Shown here: piece after piece, positions 1-5,299 of the stretch
Layout: every line of letters starts with the position of its first letter
How positions within the stretch are numbered: position 1 is the first letter of the stretch
From: CALGFH01 sp045807325
GTDB taxonomy: Bacteria > Actinomycetota > CALGFH01
Direction: 5' to 3'
Length of the DNA: 5,299 bases
Assembly (NCBI GenBank): GCA_045807325.1
Contig: JBJMHP010000025.1
Span: 1-5,299 of the forward strand
Made by a program: the position numbers and the translations under genes
Notes under the pieces: model-generated
The model's database searches: none
What the model was told of the DNA's origin: nothing
What the model saw: the letters and a program-made list of their open reading frames with translations, nothing else

Positions 1-1208
1 ATCACCGCCAGCAGCTCGGCGGTCAGGGTGTCGAGATCGACCTGGTCGCGCAGGCGGGCCCCGAAGGCGGCGATCGTCTGGGCGGCGTCGTGGCGGCGCC
101 GGTTGAAGCGCCGATCGACCAGCTGCTGGATGCGGCGGCGGGCCGGCTGGAACACCGCCGCCACGGCCAGGGTGGCCCCGGCCACGACCAGGCTGGAATC
201 TCGGCCCAACAGCTGGCCCAGCCCCAGCACGACCAGCGCATAGCCACCGCCCAACAGTACCGTGAGCAGCCCCCAGGCCAGGGTGCGGCTGATGATCCGG
301 TCCAGGTCATACAGCCGGTAGCGCAGAATCGCGGCCCCGGTCGCCAACGGCAACAGCGCCACGCTGACGCCGGCAGCGACCAGGACCACGCTCAACGACC
401 CTCCCATCACCGCGGCGGCCACCGCCACCAGCAGCGCCACCGCCGCCACCGCCGCGGCCAAGGCCAGCCAGCGCAGCTGCTGGCGCTCCATGCCGCGGGC
501 GCGTCGATAGCGCACCACCAGCGACCCGGCGGCAGCCACCAGCCCACCCAGCAGGATCGCCGCGCTGACAGCCGCCGCGGCCGCCAGCAGGCCGACCAAG
601 GCCGGGGCGGCCAGGGGATTCTCGAACGTCGGGTCCTCTGGAACCAGCGGGTGGGGGTCCAGCGCCGCCGCCACGACTAGCACCACCGTCGCGGCAGCCA
701 CCACCCTGGCCCACCAGCGCCACCTCGGCGACGGCAGCGATCCGGTCGGGGTCAGCAAGGCCACGAAGCTGATGCAGGCAACCATCACGACGGTGCCGCT
801 GTTGTAGAACCCGGACAGGTAACTGGCCGCCGGTAGCCCTCCGGGGCGGCCCATCACCCCGTAGTGCACGTACTCGCCGACGAGGTTGGTGCACTGCTCC
901 GACAGCCCGGCCGCGAGCAGCAGCCAACCCACCGGGTGCGCCGGCCGGCGGCTGGCCAGCACCGCCCCGACCGTGGCTGCGCTCACCACCGCTACGAGCA
1001 AGGGGAGGTTGGCCGCGACCGGGATGCCCAGCTCGGAGAGGCCGGCCTGGCGTAGCAGCTGGTATAGCCAGACAACCACGGGCAAGGACAGCACAGTGAC
1101 TGCCCACAGCGCCCAGGCCAGCCCCACCGGCCAGCGGCGCGGCTTCTGTTTCCCGGCCGTGTGGGTTACCGGCACGGCGTCCCCGAGGGCACCGGCTCTC
1201 CTCGGCAT
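1..1208 (-). CDS. Paralogue A: polytopic membrane protein, sensor-kinase-like N-terminal module (3' end beyond window)
   Basis: I translated this frame from 1208 down to the window edge: 402 complete codons with no stop, so the gene continues off the left end. By analogy with B, about 30 residues are missing. The ATG is preceded by AGGGG at 1214-1218 with a 5-nt spacer. About eight to ten hydrophobic segments are visible (near residues 28-48, 64-85, 93-113, 127-151, 166-183, 202-225, 246-266, 272-291, 309-330, 337-352). Landmarks are PTGSLPSPRWRWW at 154-166, RYRLYDLD at 296-303, VDRRFNRRRHD at 364-374, then a soluble tail ARLRDQVDLDTLTAELLAV. Known of the family: proteins with this motif order are common in actinobacteria, mostly unnamed, and resemble the membrane half of sensor histidine kinases. 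Inferred role: membrane sensing or signalling; ligand and partner unknown. The frame stays open upstream of 1208, but the equivalent region of B carries an in-frame stop just before its start, which favours this ATG. Confidence 0.85.
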   Translation of the reverse strand, partial: MPRRAGALGDAVPVTHTAGKQKPRRWPVGLAWALWAVTVLSLPVVVWLYQLLRQAGLSELGIPVAANLPLLVAVVSAATVGAVLASRRPAHPVGWLLLAAGLSEQCTNLVGEYVHYGVMGRPGGLPAASYLSGFYNSGTVVMVACISFVALLTPTGSLPSPRWRWWARVVAAATVVLVVAAALDPHPLVPEDPTFENPLAAPALVGLLAAAAAVSAAILLGGLVAAAGSLVVRYRRARGMERQQLRWLALAAAVAAVALLVAVAAAVMGGSLSVVLVAAGVSVALLPLATGAAILRYRLYDLDRIISRTLAWGLLTVLLGGGYALVVLGLGQLLGRDSSLVVAGATLAVAAVFQPARRRIQQLVDRRFNRRRHDAAQTIAAFGARLRDQVDLDTLTAELLAV

Positions 1209-1213
1209 TGCCA

Positions 1214-1218
1214 CCCCT
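1214..1218 (-). promoter_or_regulatory. Ribosome binding site of paralogue A
   Basis: AGGGG on the minus strand lies five bases before the ATG at 1208-1206. It decides the start in a frame that is otherwise open further upstream. Confidence 0.6.
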
Positions 1219-1236
1219 GACTTTGCGGGATCCCCT

Positions 1237-1273
1237 GCCAGTGTGGCCGGCCTTCGTCTCGGGACCGTTACGG
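1237..1273 (-). promoter_or_regulatory. Upstream element copy 1, shared by paralogues A and B
   Basis: This 37-bp block ends 28 nt before the start of A and matches 32 of 37 positions of 2828-2864, which ends 18 nt before the start of B. On the minus strand it begins CCGTAACG and ends GCCGGCCACACTG. The first part, CCGTAACGG, is a near-perfect dyad. Its place just before two paralogous starts suggests a promoter, operator or leader, but I cannot recognise a standard -35/-10 pair. It could also simply be conserved by recent duplication of A and B together with their 5' flanks. Confidence 0.45.
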
Positions 1274-1500
1274 ACAACGGGACTGACTGCCCGTGCAGCC
1301 TCGGTGTCGGCTGCCGGCCATGCTTGATCATCCAGGCGATCCGACGGGGCCGGTCTGGATCCGTCTGGACCGAGGAGCCTTCCGAGGTGAACAGGCCAGA
1401 TCTCTCTGAACCCGACCAGTCCGACGCGGAGCACCAGCCTACGGATCTGGCGGTGGGGTTCGAATTCCTCGCGGCGCGCGCCGTTCGGATTTCGCCGGTG
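1274..1500. other. Intergenic region between paralogues A and B
   Basis: No gene is supported here. It contains a hairpin-like CTGC-CCGT-GCAG at 1287-1298, whose CCGTGCAG 8-mer also occurs at 2900-2907 upstream of B. It also has two GTCTGGA heptamers 10 bp apart (1353-1359 and 1363-1369) and a 12-bp palindrome CGGCGCGCGCCG at 1472-1483, just past the stop codon of B. The palindrome has no T run after it on the minus strand, so a Rho-independent terminator cannot be claimed. Confidence 0.5.
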
Positions 1501-2809
1501 TCATGGCGAGGCTCGGGCCCGTAAGGGTGTGCGTGACGGTTCTGGCGGTGACCGCAGCCACAGCGATGCCCGGGTCGGCTGCATGCTCTGGTCGACGACC
1601 GCCAGCAGTTCGGTCGACAGCGTGTCCAGGTCGATCTGCTGGTGCAGCCGGGCGCTGAACGCGTCGATCGTCTGGGCGGTGTCGTGGCGACGCCGGTTGA
1701 AGCGCCGGTCGACCACCTGCTGGACCCGACGGCGGGCTGGCTGGAACACCCCAGCGACGGCCAGGGTTGCCCCGGCCACGACCAGGCTGGAGTCACGGCC
1801 AAGCAGCTGACCGAGCCCAAGGACGACCACGGCATAGCCGCCACCCAGCAACAGGGTCAGCAGGCCGTAGGTCAGGGTGCGGCTGAGGATGTGGTCCAGG
1901 TCATAGAGCCGGTAGCGCAGGATGGCCGCCCCGAGCGCCAGCGGCAGGACCGCCAGGCAGGTACTGAGTGCCCAGGTGACCACGGCCGTGGCTCCCACCG
2001 CCACGCCGCCCAGGGCAACCACCGCCCCCAGCACGGCCAGGGCGGCCGCCCAAGCCACCCAGCGCAGCTGCAGGCGCTCCACCCCGGTGGCGCGGCGGAA
2101 GCGCACCACCAGCGACCCGGCCCCGGCCACCACGGCCAGGGTGGTGAACGCCAGGGCCAGCTGGTTGACCACCAGTAGGGCACCACTCTGGCCACGGACG
2201 TCGAACGGCCCACCGAGCACCTGATACTGGGGGTCCAGCGGCCCGCTGGCCACCGCCAGGGCCACCAGCAAGATGGCCGCGGCGGCCGCGGTGACCCGGG
2301 CCCACCAGCGCCAGCGGGGCGAGGGCAACGACCCGGTGGGGTGAGCAGCAGGACAAAGCTGAGCGCGGTCTGGGCGGTGACGACGGTGATGGAATAGTTC
2401 CGGGCCACGGCGTGGGCGGCGGGGAGGGCGCCGGGGCGGGCCAGCAGTCCGTAGGCGGCATAGGCCGGGGCCACGCCGCCCCAGGCCAGCGACAGCCCTA
2501 GGACCAGCAGCAGCCAGCCGACCGGGTGGCCGGGCCGGCGGCTGGCCAGGACCGCCCCGACCGTGGTCGCGCTCACCAGCGAAAGCACGGGGCCAAGGAG
2601 CGCGCCGAGGGTGAGCTGGGCCAGGTCGGGCCGCCGGCCTGGCGCGACAGGTGATCCAGCCAGGCGATCACCGGAATGCCGAGCATGGTCAGCGCCCACA
2701 GTGACCATGCCACCACACCCGGCCACCGGCGCGGTCGGGCGACTCGGGTTGCAGGGGTCAGGTTCACGGTCCTCGACGCATCTACGCTCCGGCTCTTGGA
2801 CATCGGCAT
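1501..2809 (-). pseudogene. Paralogue B: sensor-kinase-like membrane protein, interrupted by two frameshifts
   Basis: Three successive minus-strand frames together reproduce paralogue A along its whole length, about 435 residues. Frame one starts at ATG 2809 (MPMSKSRSVDAS...) and runs through RRWPGVVAWSLWALTM to LSRQAG near 2640. Frame two resumes at PDLAQLTLG and runs through SATTVGAVLASRRPGHPVGW to LLLTP near 2340. Frame three starts at SLPSPRWRWWAR and runs through RYRLYDLDHILSRTLTYGLL and VDRRFNRRRHD to the stop at 1501-1503, ending after MQPTRASLWLR. Both breaks look like the loss of one base. The second falls in a GGGG run at 2338-2341, where A's alignment predicts five. A stop codon (2824-2822) lies in frame just upstream of the ATG. 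The ribosome binding site is weak (AGG near 2815-2813). If the breaks are sequencing errors, this is an intact gene with the same inferred sensing role as A. Confidence 0.8.
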
Positions 2810-2827
2810 GAGCCTGGTCGGTCACGG

Positions 2828-2864
2828 GTCAGTGTGGCCGGCGTCCGTCCCGGGAGCGTTACGG
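2828..2864 (-). promoter_or_regulatory. Upstream element copy 2, shared by paralogues A and B
   Basis: This matches 1237-1273 at 32 of 37 positions and ends 18 nt before the ATG of B. An in-frame stop separates it from the B coding frame, so here it is non-coding. On the minus strand it is preceded by a small hairpin (CCTTC, five-base loop, GAAGG at 2866-2880). Promoter or operator function is inferred only from position and conservation. Confidence 0.45.
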
Positions 2865-3021
2865 TCCTTCGGTTGGAAGGCGCCGGGCTAGTTCTCCCAC
2901 CGTGCAGGGAGCCGGTAGCGTCATTCCCACAGTCATTCCACCAGGCAGAACCCGCAAGACAGGAGGTGACCAGGCGGACGGGAGAGTCGACCTGACCAGC
3001 GTGAACGACACTAAATGCTAT
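2865..3021. other. Region upstream of paralogue B with small hairpins and the left flanking repeat
   Basis: No gene is supported. It holds the hairpin at 2866-2880, a second inverted repeat (CTCCC at 2894-2898 with GGGAG at 2907-2911, whose loop carries the CCGTGCAG motif also found upstream of A), and the 21-bp direct repeat at 2922-2942. The minus-strand reading frame that crosses this region and the tRNA-like sequence shows no protein-like composition. Confidence 0.4.
2922..2942 (+). repeat. Left 21-bp imperfect direct repeat flanking the B-C intervening segment
   Basis: It matches 4227-4247 at 18 of 21 positions in the same orientation, sharing TCATTCCACC at its right end. The right copy covers the last codons and stop of paralogue C, so this left copy looks like a second 3' end of a C-like gene. 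An 11-bp part, CAGTCATTCCA (2930-2940), also recurs at 4162-4172. Chance similarity is possible at this length. Confidence 0.35.
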
Positions 3022-3091
3022 CCGGTGGACGGCTGCGAAGCGACTCATAATCGCTCGGTCGCAGGTTCGAGGCCTGCCTTTTCGCCACCGG
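3022..3091 (+). tRNA. tRNA-Met(CAT)-like sequence lacking a D arm; probable remnant or former attachment site
   Basis: Two tRNA arms are clear. The anticodon arm at 3039-3055 is AGCGA, loop CTCATAA, TCGCT, with anticodon CAT at 3046-3048, T at position 33 and A at position 37. After a five-base variable region the T arm at 3061-3077 is GCAGG, loop TTCGAGG, CCTGC. This resembles the 3' half of actinobacterial elongator tRNA-Met. A perfect 7-bp outer helix is possible between CCGGTGG (3022-3028) and CCACCGG (3085-3091). However, only 10 nt remain where the D arm should be, and seven extra bases (CTTTTCG) follow the T arm, so a normal cloverleaf cannot form. I read it as a decayed tRNA or the 3'-half scar left by an integrative element. 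A functional tRNA is unlikely. Confidence 0.45.
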
Positions 3092-3404
3092 AAGGGGCAT
3101 GACCAGCAGAGGAAGCAACCTGCCGCATCGCCCCCGGATGGGTCGGCCGCCCATCGTCCGGGTCGGGGTGGCCGTAGGGTGCGGCGGGGTGGTTGGATGG
3201 CCTCGCCCTTTTCGTGTCGCGCCGCGCAGGAGGTGTCGGTGCCCGACGGGAGCGCGCCCGTCGGCGGGGTCGTCATCGTCGTCTGACGACCTCAGCGACC
3301 AAGCCCGCACAGCCAGCACGCGCCACCCTGGCGCTCGCCTCCGGGCGTCGCCGCAGCCGCGGGATCCCTGGTGTGCGCGGGCTCCGCGACCGTAAGGAGC
3401 CGAC
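3092..3404. other. About 310 bp without a convincing gene
   Basis: A plus-strand frame of 98 codons opens at ATG 3099 after GGAAGGGG and closes with a TAA at 3393-3395 that overlaps the ribosome binding site of the DinB gene. Its product is Arg/Pro/Ser-rich without recognisable motifs, and G/C is as high at second as at third codon positions, so I do not call it a gene. An AGGAGG at 3228-3233 precedes only a peptide of under 20 codons. Nothing else is recognisable. Confidence 0.4.
3394..3399 (+). promoter_or_regulatory. Ribosome binding site of the DinB-family gene
   Basis: AAGGAG lies five bases before the ATG at 3405-3407. It fixes the start of the frame-shifted DinB-like gene on the plus strand. 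Confidence 0.65.
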
Positions 3405-3985
3405 ATGGAAGACCATCGGACCGACCATCGGACCGACCGCCTCGGCGTGCTGCTCGACCAGCTCGACCGTGCCCGCGAGATCACTCAGGCACGTCTGGAC
3501 GGGCTGGCCTCGCCGGCGAGCCTCCCGGAAGGGGCGCCGCTGCCCCCAGGAAGGGCGACGGGCCGCTCACCGACGAGGAGTACCTGTGGGAGCCGGCGCC
3601 CGGCGCCTGGTCGATCCGCCGCCGCGGTGAGGCCATGAGCCCCAAGCCGTTCGGGCCGGGCGGGTGGCAGATCGACGACGCCCCCGGCGACCCCGACCCG
3701 ACCCCGGGCACCACGATCGCCTGGCGGCTGGGGCACCTGCACTTGGACTTCGCCGGGACCTGGGAATGGACCTTCGGCGGACGGCGCCAGCCGCCCGCGG
3801 AACTGGTCGACTTCAGCCCCTCGGCCGCGGTGGCGCTGGCTCACGGACCATCGACGGCGCGGCGCTCAGGCCGGCGCCGTCGTCGCCAGTGCCCTCAAGA
3901 TGGCCCACACCCGCCGCCCCTCCTGGTGGGTGTCGACCCCGACGGGCGAGTTCGACGCTGTCTGCCAGCATGCGCATTGCGTTGA
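3405..3985 (+). pseudogene. DinB-family (DinB superfamily) protein, frameshifted and with a lost C-terminus
   Basis: The gene starts MEDHRTDHRTDRLGVLLDQL and continues to REITQARLDGL near 3506, a typical first helix of DinB-like four-helix-bundle proteins. The frame then fails, and the family sequence resumes in another frame from about 3545: LTDEEYLWEPAPGAWSIRRR, then a Pro/Asp-rich loop, TTIAWRLGHLHLDFAGTW, EWTFGG and DFSPSAAVALA, ending near 3841. Restoring one C to the CCCCC run at 3543-3547 joins the halves through a linker of about 20 residues. The WRLGHLH segment carries histidines at the place where this superfamily usually has a metal ligand. After 3841 this frame becomes Arg/Pro-rich and reaches TGA at 3983-3985 without the expected last helices. 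Known of the family: putative metal-dependent enzymes, some of them thiol transferases, many of unknown function. No specific substrate can be given. Confidence 0.65.
3411..3434 (+). repeat. Two tandem copies of a 12-bp unit inside the DinB-like gene
   Basis: GACCATCGGACC occurs twice back to back and is followed by a further GACC. It encodes DHRTDHRTD in frame near the N-terminus of the DinB-like protein, so the repeat does not disturb the reading frame. Confidence 0.7.
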
Positions 3986-4064
3986 CTTCTTGCCCGGAGA
4001 CGACGTGGACGGGATTGGTCGGGACCGGACGCACGGCAGGACGGTGACGGACACACCCGCGTGA
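3843..4064 (+). pseudogene. Unidentified coding-like remnant following the DinB-like gene
   Basis: From about 3867 to the TGA at 4062-4064 this plus-strand frame has strong G/C preference at third positions and a protein-like composition (AQAGAVVASALKMAHTRR, then PSWWVSTPTGEFDAVCQHAH and CVDFLPGDDVDGIG). There is no start with a ribosome binding site; the only ATG (3900-3902) lacks one. It may be the end of the DinB-like gene after a second frameshift, or the tail of a different deleted gene. It does not match the DinB C-terminus I would expect, and I do not recognise the family. Confidence 0.3.
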
Positions 4065-4071
4065 CCGGGTG
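4054..4071 (+). terminator. Weak hairpin at the stop codon of the plus-strand remnant
   Basis: CACCCG (4054-4059) pairs with CGGGTG (4066-4071) around a six-base loop that contains the TGA stop. There is no T run afterwards, so this is only a possible terminator or a chance hairpin in GC-rich sequence. Confidence 0.15.
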
Positions 4072-4129
4072 GTCAGGCTCCTCCATCGGGCCAGCCGCGC
4101 CGGCTCCGGGCCGCTGCCGGCACCAGTGA

Positions 4130-4143
4130 GCGGACAAGTCCGC
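4130..4143. promoter_or_regulatory. Perfect 6-bp dyad, operator-like
   Basis: GCGGAC and GTCCGC are separated by only two bases (AA). The spacer is too short for a good hairpin, so a protein-binding dyad is more plausible than a terminator. It sits between the plus-strand remnant and the 3' end of paralogue C, with no gene start next to it, so any function is unclear. Confidence 0.2.
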
Positions 4144-4226
4144 GCATGACACCACCAGGGTCAGTCATTCCAAGGGTCACGCCCGCTGCCACCGGTCATG
4201 GCCAGGATCATCACCGAATCACCGGG

Positions 4227-4247
4227 CAGTCTCACAATCATTCCACC
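4227..4247 (+). repeat. Right 21-bp imperfect direct repeat, overlapping the stop codon of paralogue C
   Basis: It matches 2922-2942 at 18 of 21 positions. Bases 4238-4240 are the stop codon of C, and the repeat extends into its last codons. Direct repeats that include a gene's 3' end are typical of elements that integrate there and restore the end of the gene, but no integrase lies between the copies. Confidence 0.35.
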
Positions 4248-5299
4248 GTGGGCAATCGGTCAAGGGTGGTCTCGGGTGCTGTAGGTGCCGCCTGCGACCG
4301 CAGCCAGAGCGACGCCCCCACGGGCTGCATGGTGTGGTCGACCACGGCCAGCAGCTCGGCGCTAAGAGCGTCCAGGTCGACCTGGTCCCGTAACCGCGCC
4401 GCGAACCCCTCCACGGTGCGGGCGGCGTTGTAGCGGCGCCGGTTGAAGCGCCGGTCGACCAGACCCTGCACCCGCCGGCGCAGTGGGGCGAAGGCGGCCG
4501 CCGCCGCCAACGTGGCAGCGGCCACGGCCAAGCTGCCTGAGCCTTGGACCAGGCGGCCGGCGGCCGGCACGATCAGCAGGTAGGGCACGACCAGCAGGGC
4601 GGTGACGACCGCGTAGGTGACGGTGCGGGAGACCAGCCGGTCCAGGTCCCACAGCCGGTAGCGCAGCACCGCCACGGCCACCGCCAGCGGGATGCACAGC
4701 ACCATCGCGTACAAGATGGACGAGAGGACGGTGCTCTGCGGCGCGGCCGCCCCCGCCAGCAGCCCGGCCACCGCGGCGACGGCGCCGGCGGCGACCCAGC
4801 GCAGCTGCTGGCGCTCGACCCCGCTGGAGGACCGGAACCGCACCACCACACAGGCCAGCGACGCCACCATGGTGGCCGCCCAGAGCAGAGTGCCGGCGGC
4901 GACCAGCATGCCGGCCACAGCCCCAGCGGGCCCGCTCAGCCCGAACGGGTTGGCGATCGAGGTGTCCTCCAGCCGCGCCGGGGCGAGGCCGCCGCCCACC
5001 ACCACCAGGGCGGCCGCGGCGATGCCGCTGGCCGCCACCGGCCGCCAGCGGGGTGAGCGCAGCCGTCCGTCGGGCACCAGCAGCGCCGGTAGGGTGACCC
5101 CCAGGACGGTCGCCGGCGCCCAGTGGAACTCCCCGCACACGGCGGCGACCTGGGCGGCCAGCGGCAGTGGGCGGTGCTCGGCGATGAGCTGGCCGAGCCA
5201 CGCGTCCCCGGGAATGGCGAGGGACCAGACCAGCCCGGCGGCGGCGTACAGCCAGCCGATGGGGTTACCCGGCCGCCGCAGCGTCAGGACCAGCCCGAT
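4238..5299 (-). CDS. Paralogue C: polytopic membrane protein, sensor-kinase-like N-terminal module (5' end beyond window)
   Basis: The frame is open from the right edge of the window to the stop at 4238-4240, giving 353 residues. An internal GTG at 5140 is not the start, because family sequence lies upstream of it (LRRPGNPIGWLYAAAGLVW, equivalent to ASRRPAHPVGWLLLAAGLS of A). Landmarks, counted from the window edge, are PDGRLRSPRWR at 76-86, RYRLWDLD at 213-220, VDRRFNRRRYN at 281-291, then ARLRDQVDLDALSAELLAVV and MQPVGASLWLR. Several hydrophobic segments lie between these. The protein ends about 20 residues after SLWLR, so there is no complete GAF, HisKA or HATPase domain. It is clearly paralogous to A and B but more diverged, especially in the helices after PRWR and around the last helix pair. 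The inferred role is membrane sensing or signalling, partner unknown. Missing at the N-terminus: roughly 70-90 residues, judged from A. Confidence 0.85.
   Translation of the reverse strand: MGLVLTLRRPGNPIGWLYAAAGLVWSLAIPGDAWLGQLIAEHRPLPLAAQVAAVCGEFHWAPATVLGVTLPALLVPDGRLRSPRWRPVAASGIAAAALVVVGGGLAPARLEDTSIANPFGLSGPAGAVAGMLVAAGTLLWAATMVASLACVVVRFRSSSGVERQQLRWVAAGAVAAVAGLLAGAAAPQSTVLSSILYAMVLCIPLAVAVAVLRYRLWDLDRLVSRTVTYAVVTALLVVPYLLIVPAAGRLVQGSGSLAVAAATLAAAAAFAPLRRRVQGLVDRRFNRRRYNAARTVEGFAARLRDQVDLDALSAELLAVVDHTMQPVGASLWLRSQAAPTAPETTLDRLPTVE

Noticed and set aside
90..680. A 196-codon plus-strand open frame opposite paralogue A
   Set aside because: It is His/Gln/Arg-rich low-complexity translation, a typical antisense shadow of a GC-rich gene. 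The same kind of frame appears opposite B (1642-2178) and C (4544-5056).
1386..1392. A GTTCACC heptamer on the minus strand, like one half of a PhoP box
   Set aside because: Only a single unit is present; PhoP boxes need at least two in tandem.
307..1434. A 375-codon minus-strand open frame overlapping paralogue A
   Set aside because: It is the wrong frame. The Gly/Arg/Pro-rich translation has no family motifs, while the frame ending at position 3 carries the whole paralogue sequence.
1452..1475. GGGGTTCGAATTCC resembling a tRNA T loop in the A-B gap
   Set aside because: The flanking stem is poorly paired, and no anticodon arm or acceptor stem can be found around it.
2782..3276. A 164-codon minus-strand open frame upstream of B
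   Set aside because: It runs through the tRNA-like sequence (its residues RPRTCDRAIMSR are antisense tRNA) and the conserved upstream element, ends in a different frame from B, and shows no recognisable domain.
3099..3395. A 98-codon plus-strand frame with a good Shine-Dalgarno sequence
   Set aside because: Composition is Arg/Pro/Ser-rich without motifs, and third-position bias does not exceed second-position bias. It is left as an unsupported possibility.
3011..3484. A 157-codon minus-strand open frame ending in ASNLRPSDYES
   Set aside because: The ending is a familiar artefact of translating a tRNA-Met on its opposite strand. It is evidence for the tRNA-like sequence, not for a protein.
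4162..4172. CAGTCATTCCA, 11 bp, repeated from 2930-2940
   Set aside because: An 11-bp match is close to chance expectation for a window of this size. It is kept only as a side note to the longer 21-bp repeats.
1..5299. CRISPR arrays, rRNA, transposases, integrases or toxin-antitoxin pairs
   Set aside because: I looked on both strands and found no regularly spaced repeats, rRNA-like sequence, or motifs of these families.

Overview
The base composition is very GC-rich, and coding frames show strong G/C preference at third codon positions. The proteins are full of Ala, Val, Leu, Arg and Gly. This points to a high-GC actinobacterium (Actinomycetota); I cannot name a genus from the sequence.

The window is dominated by three tandem paralogues on the minus strand, here called A (1-1208, 3' end outside the window), B (1501-2809, broken by two frameshifts) and C (4238-5299, 5' end outside the window). 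Each encodes a polytopic membrane protein of roughly 400-440 residues. The shared landmarks are an N-terminal set of membrane helices, a PDGRL/PTGSL-SPRWR loop, an LRYRL(Y/W)DLDR motif, a pair of helices, and an Arg-rich VDRRFNRRR segment. After that comes a short cytoplasmic tail (ARLxxQ(V/I)DLDxLxxELLAVVDxxMQPxxASLWLR) that looks like the lead-in to a GAF domain. This architecture resembles the membrane-sensor half of actinobacterial sensor kinases, but no GAF core, HisKA or HATPase domain follows in B or C. A and B are closer to each other than to C. They also share a 37-bp upstream element (32/37 identical) just before the start codon, probably a promoter or operator.

Between B and C lies a degraded stretch of about 1.3 kb. 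Reading from the left it holds a tRNA-Met-like sequence (anticodon CAT, good anticodon and T arms, no D arm) at 3022-3091. Then comes about 310 bp without a convincing gene. Next is a plus-strand DinB-family gene with a clear ribosome binding site but at least one frameshift (3405 onward), and after it an unidentified coding-like remnant ending at 4064. The stretch is flanked by 21-bp imperfect direct repeats (2922-2942 and 4227-4247, 18/21). The right copy overlaps the stop codon of gene C, which would fit an old insertion at the 3' end of a C-like gene.

The clearest frame breaks (two in B, one in the DinB gene) each look like the loss of one base, two of them in homopolymers. They may be sequencing or assembly errors, or real decay. 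No complete operon or pathway is visible. The one supportable theme is local amplification of a kinase-less membrane sensor-like family, interrupted by a remnant region.
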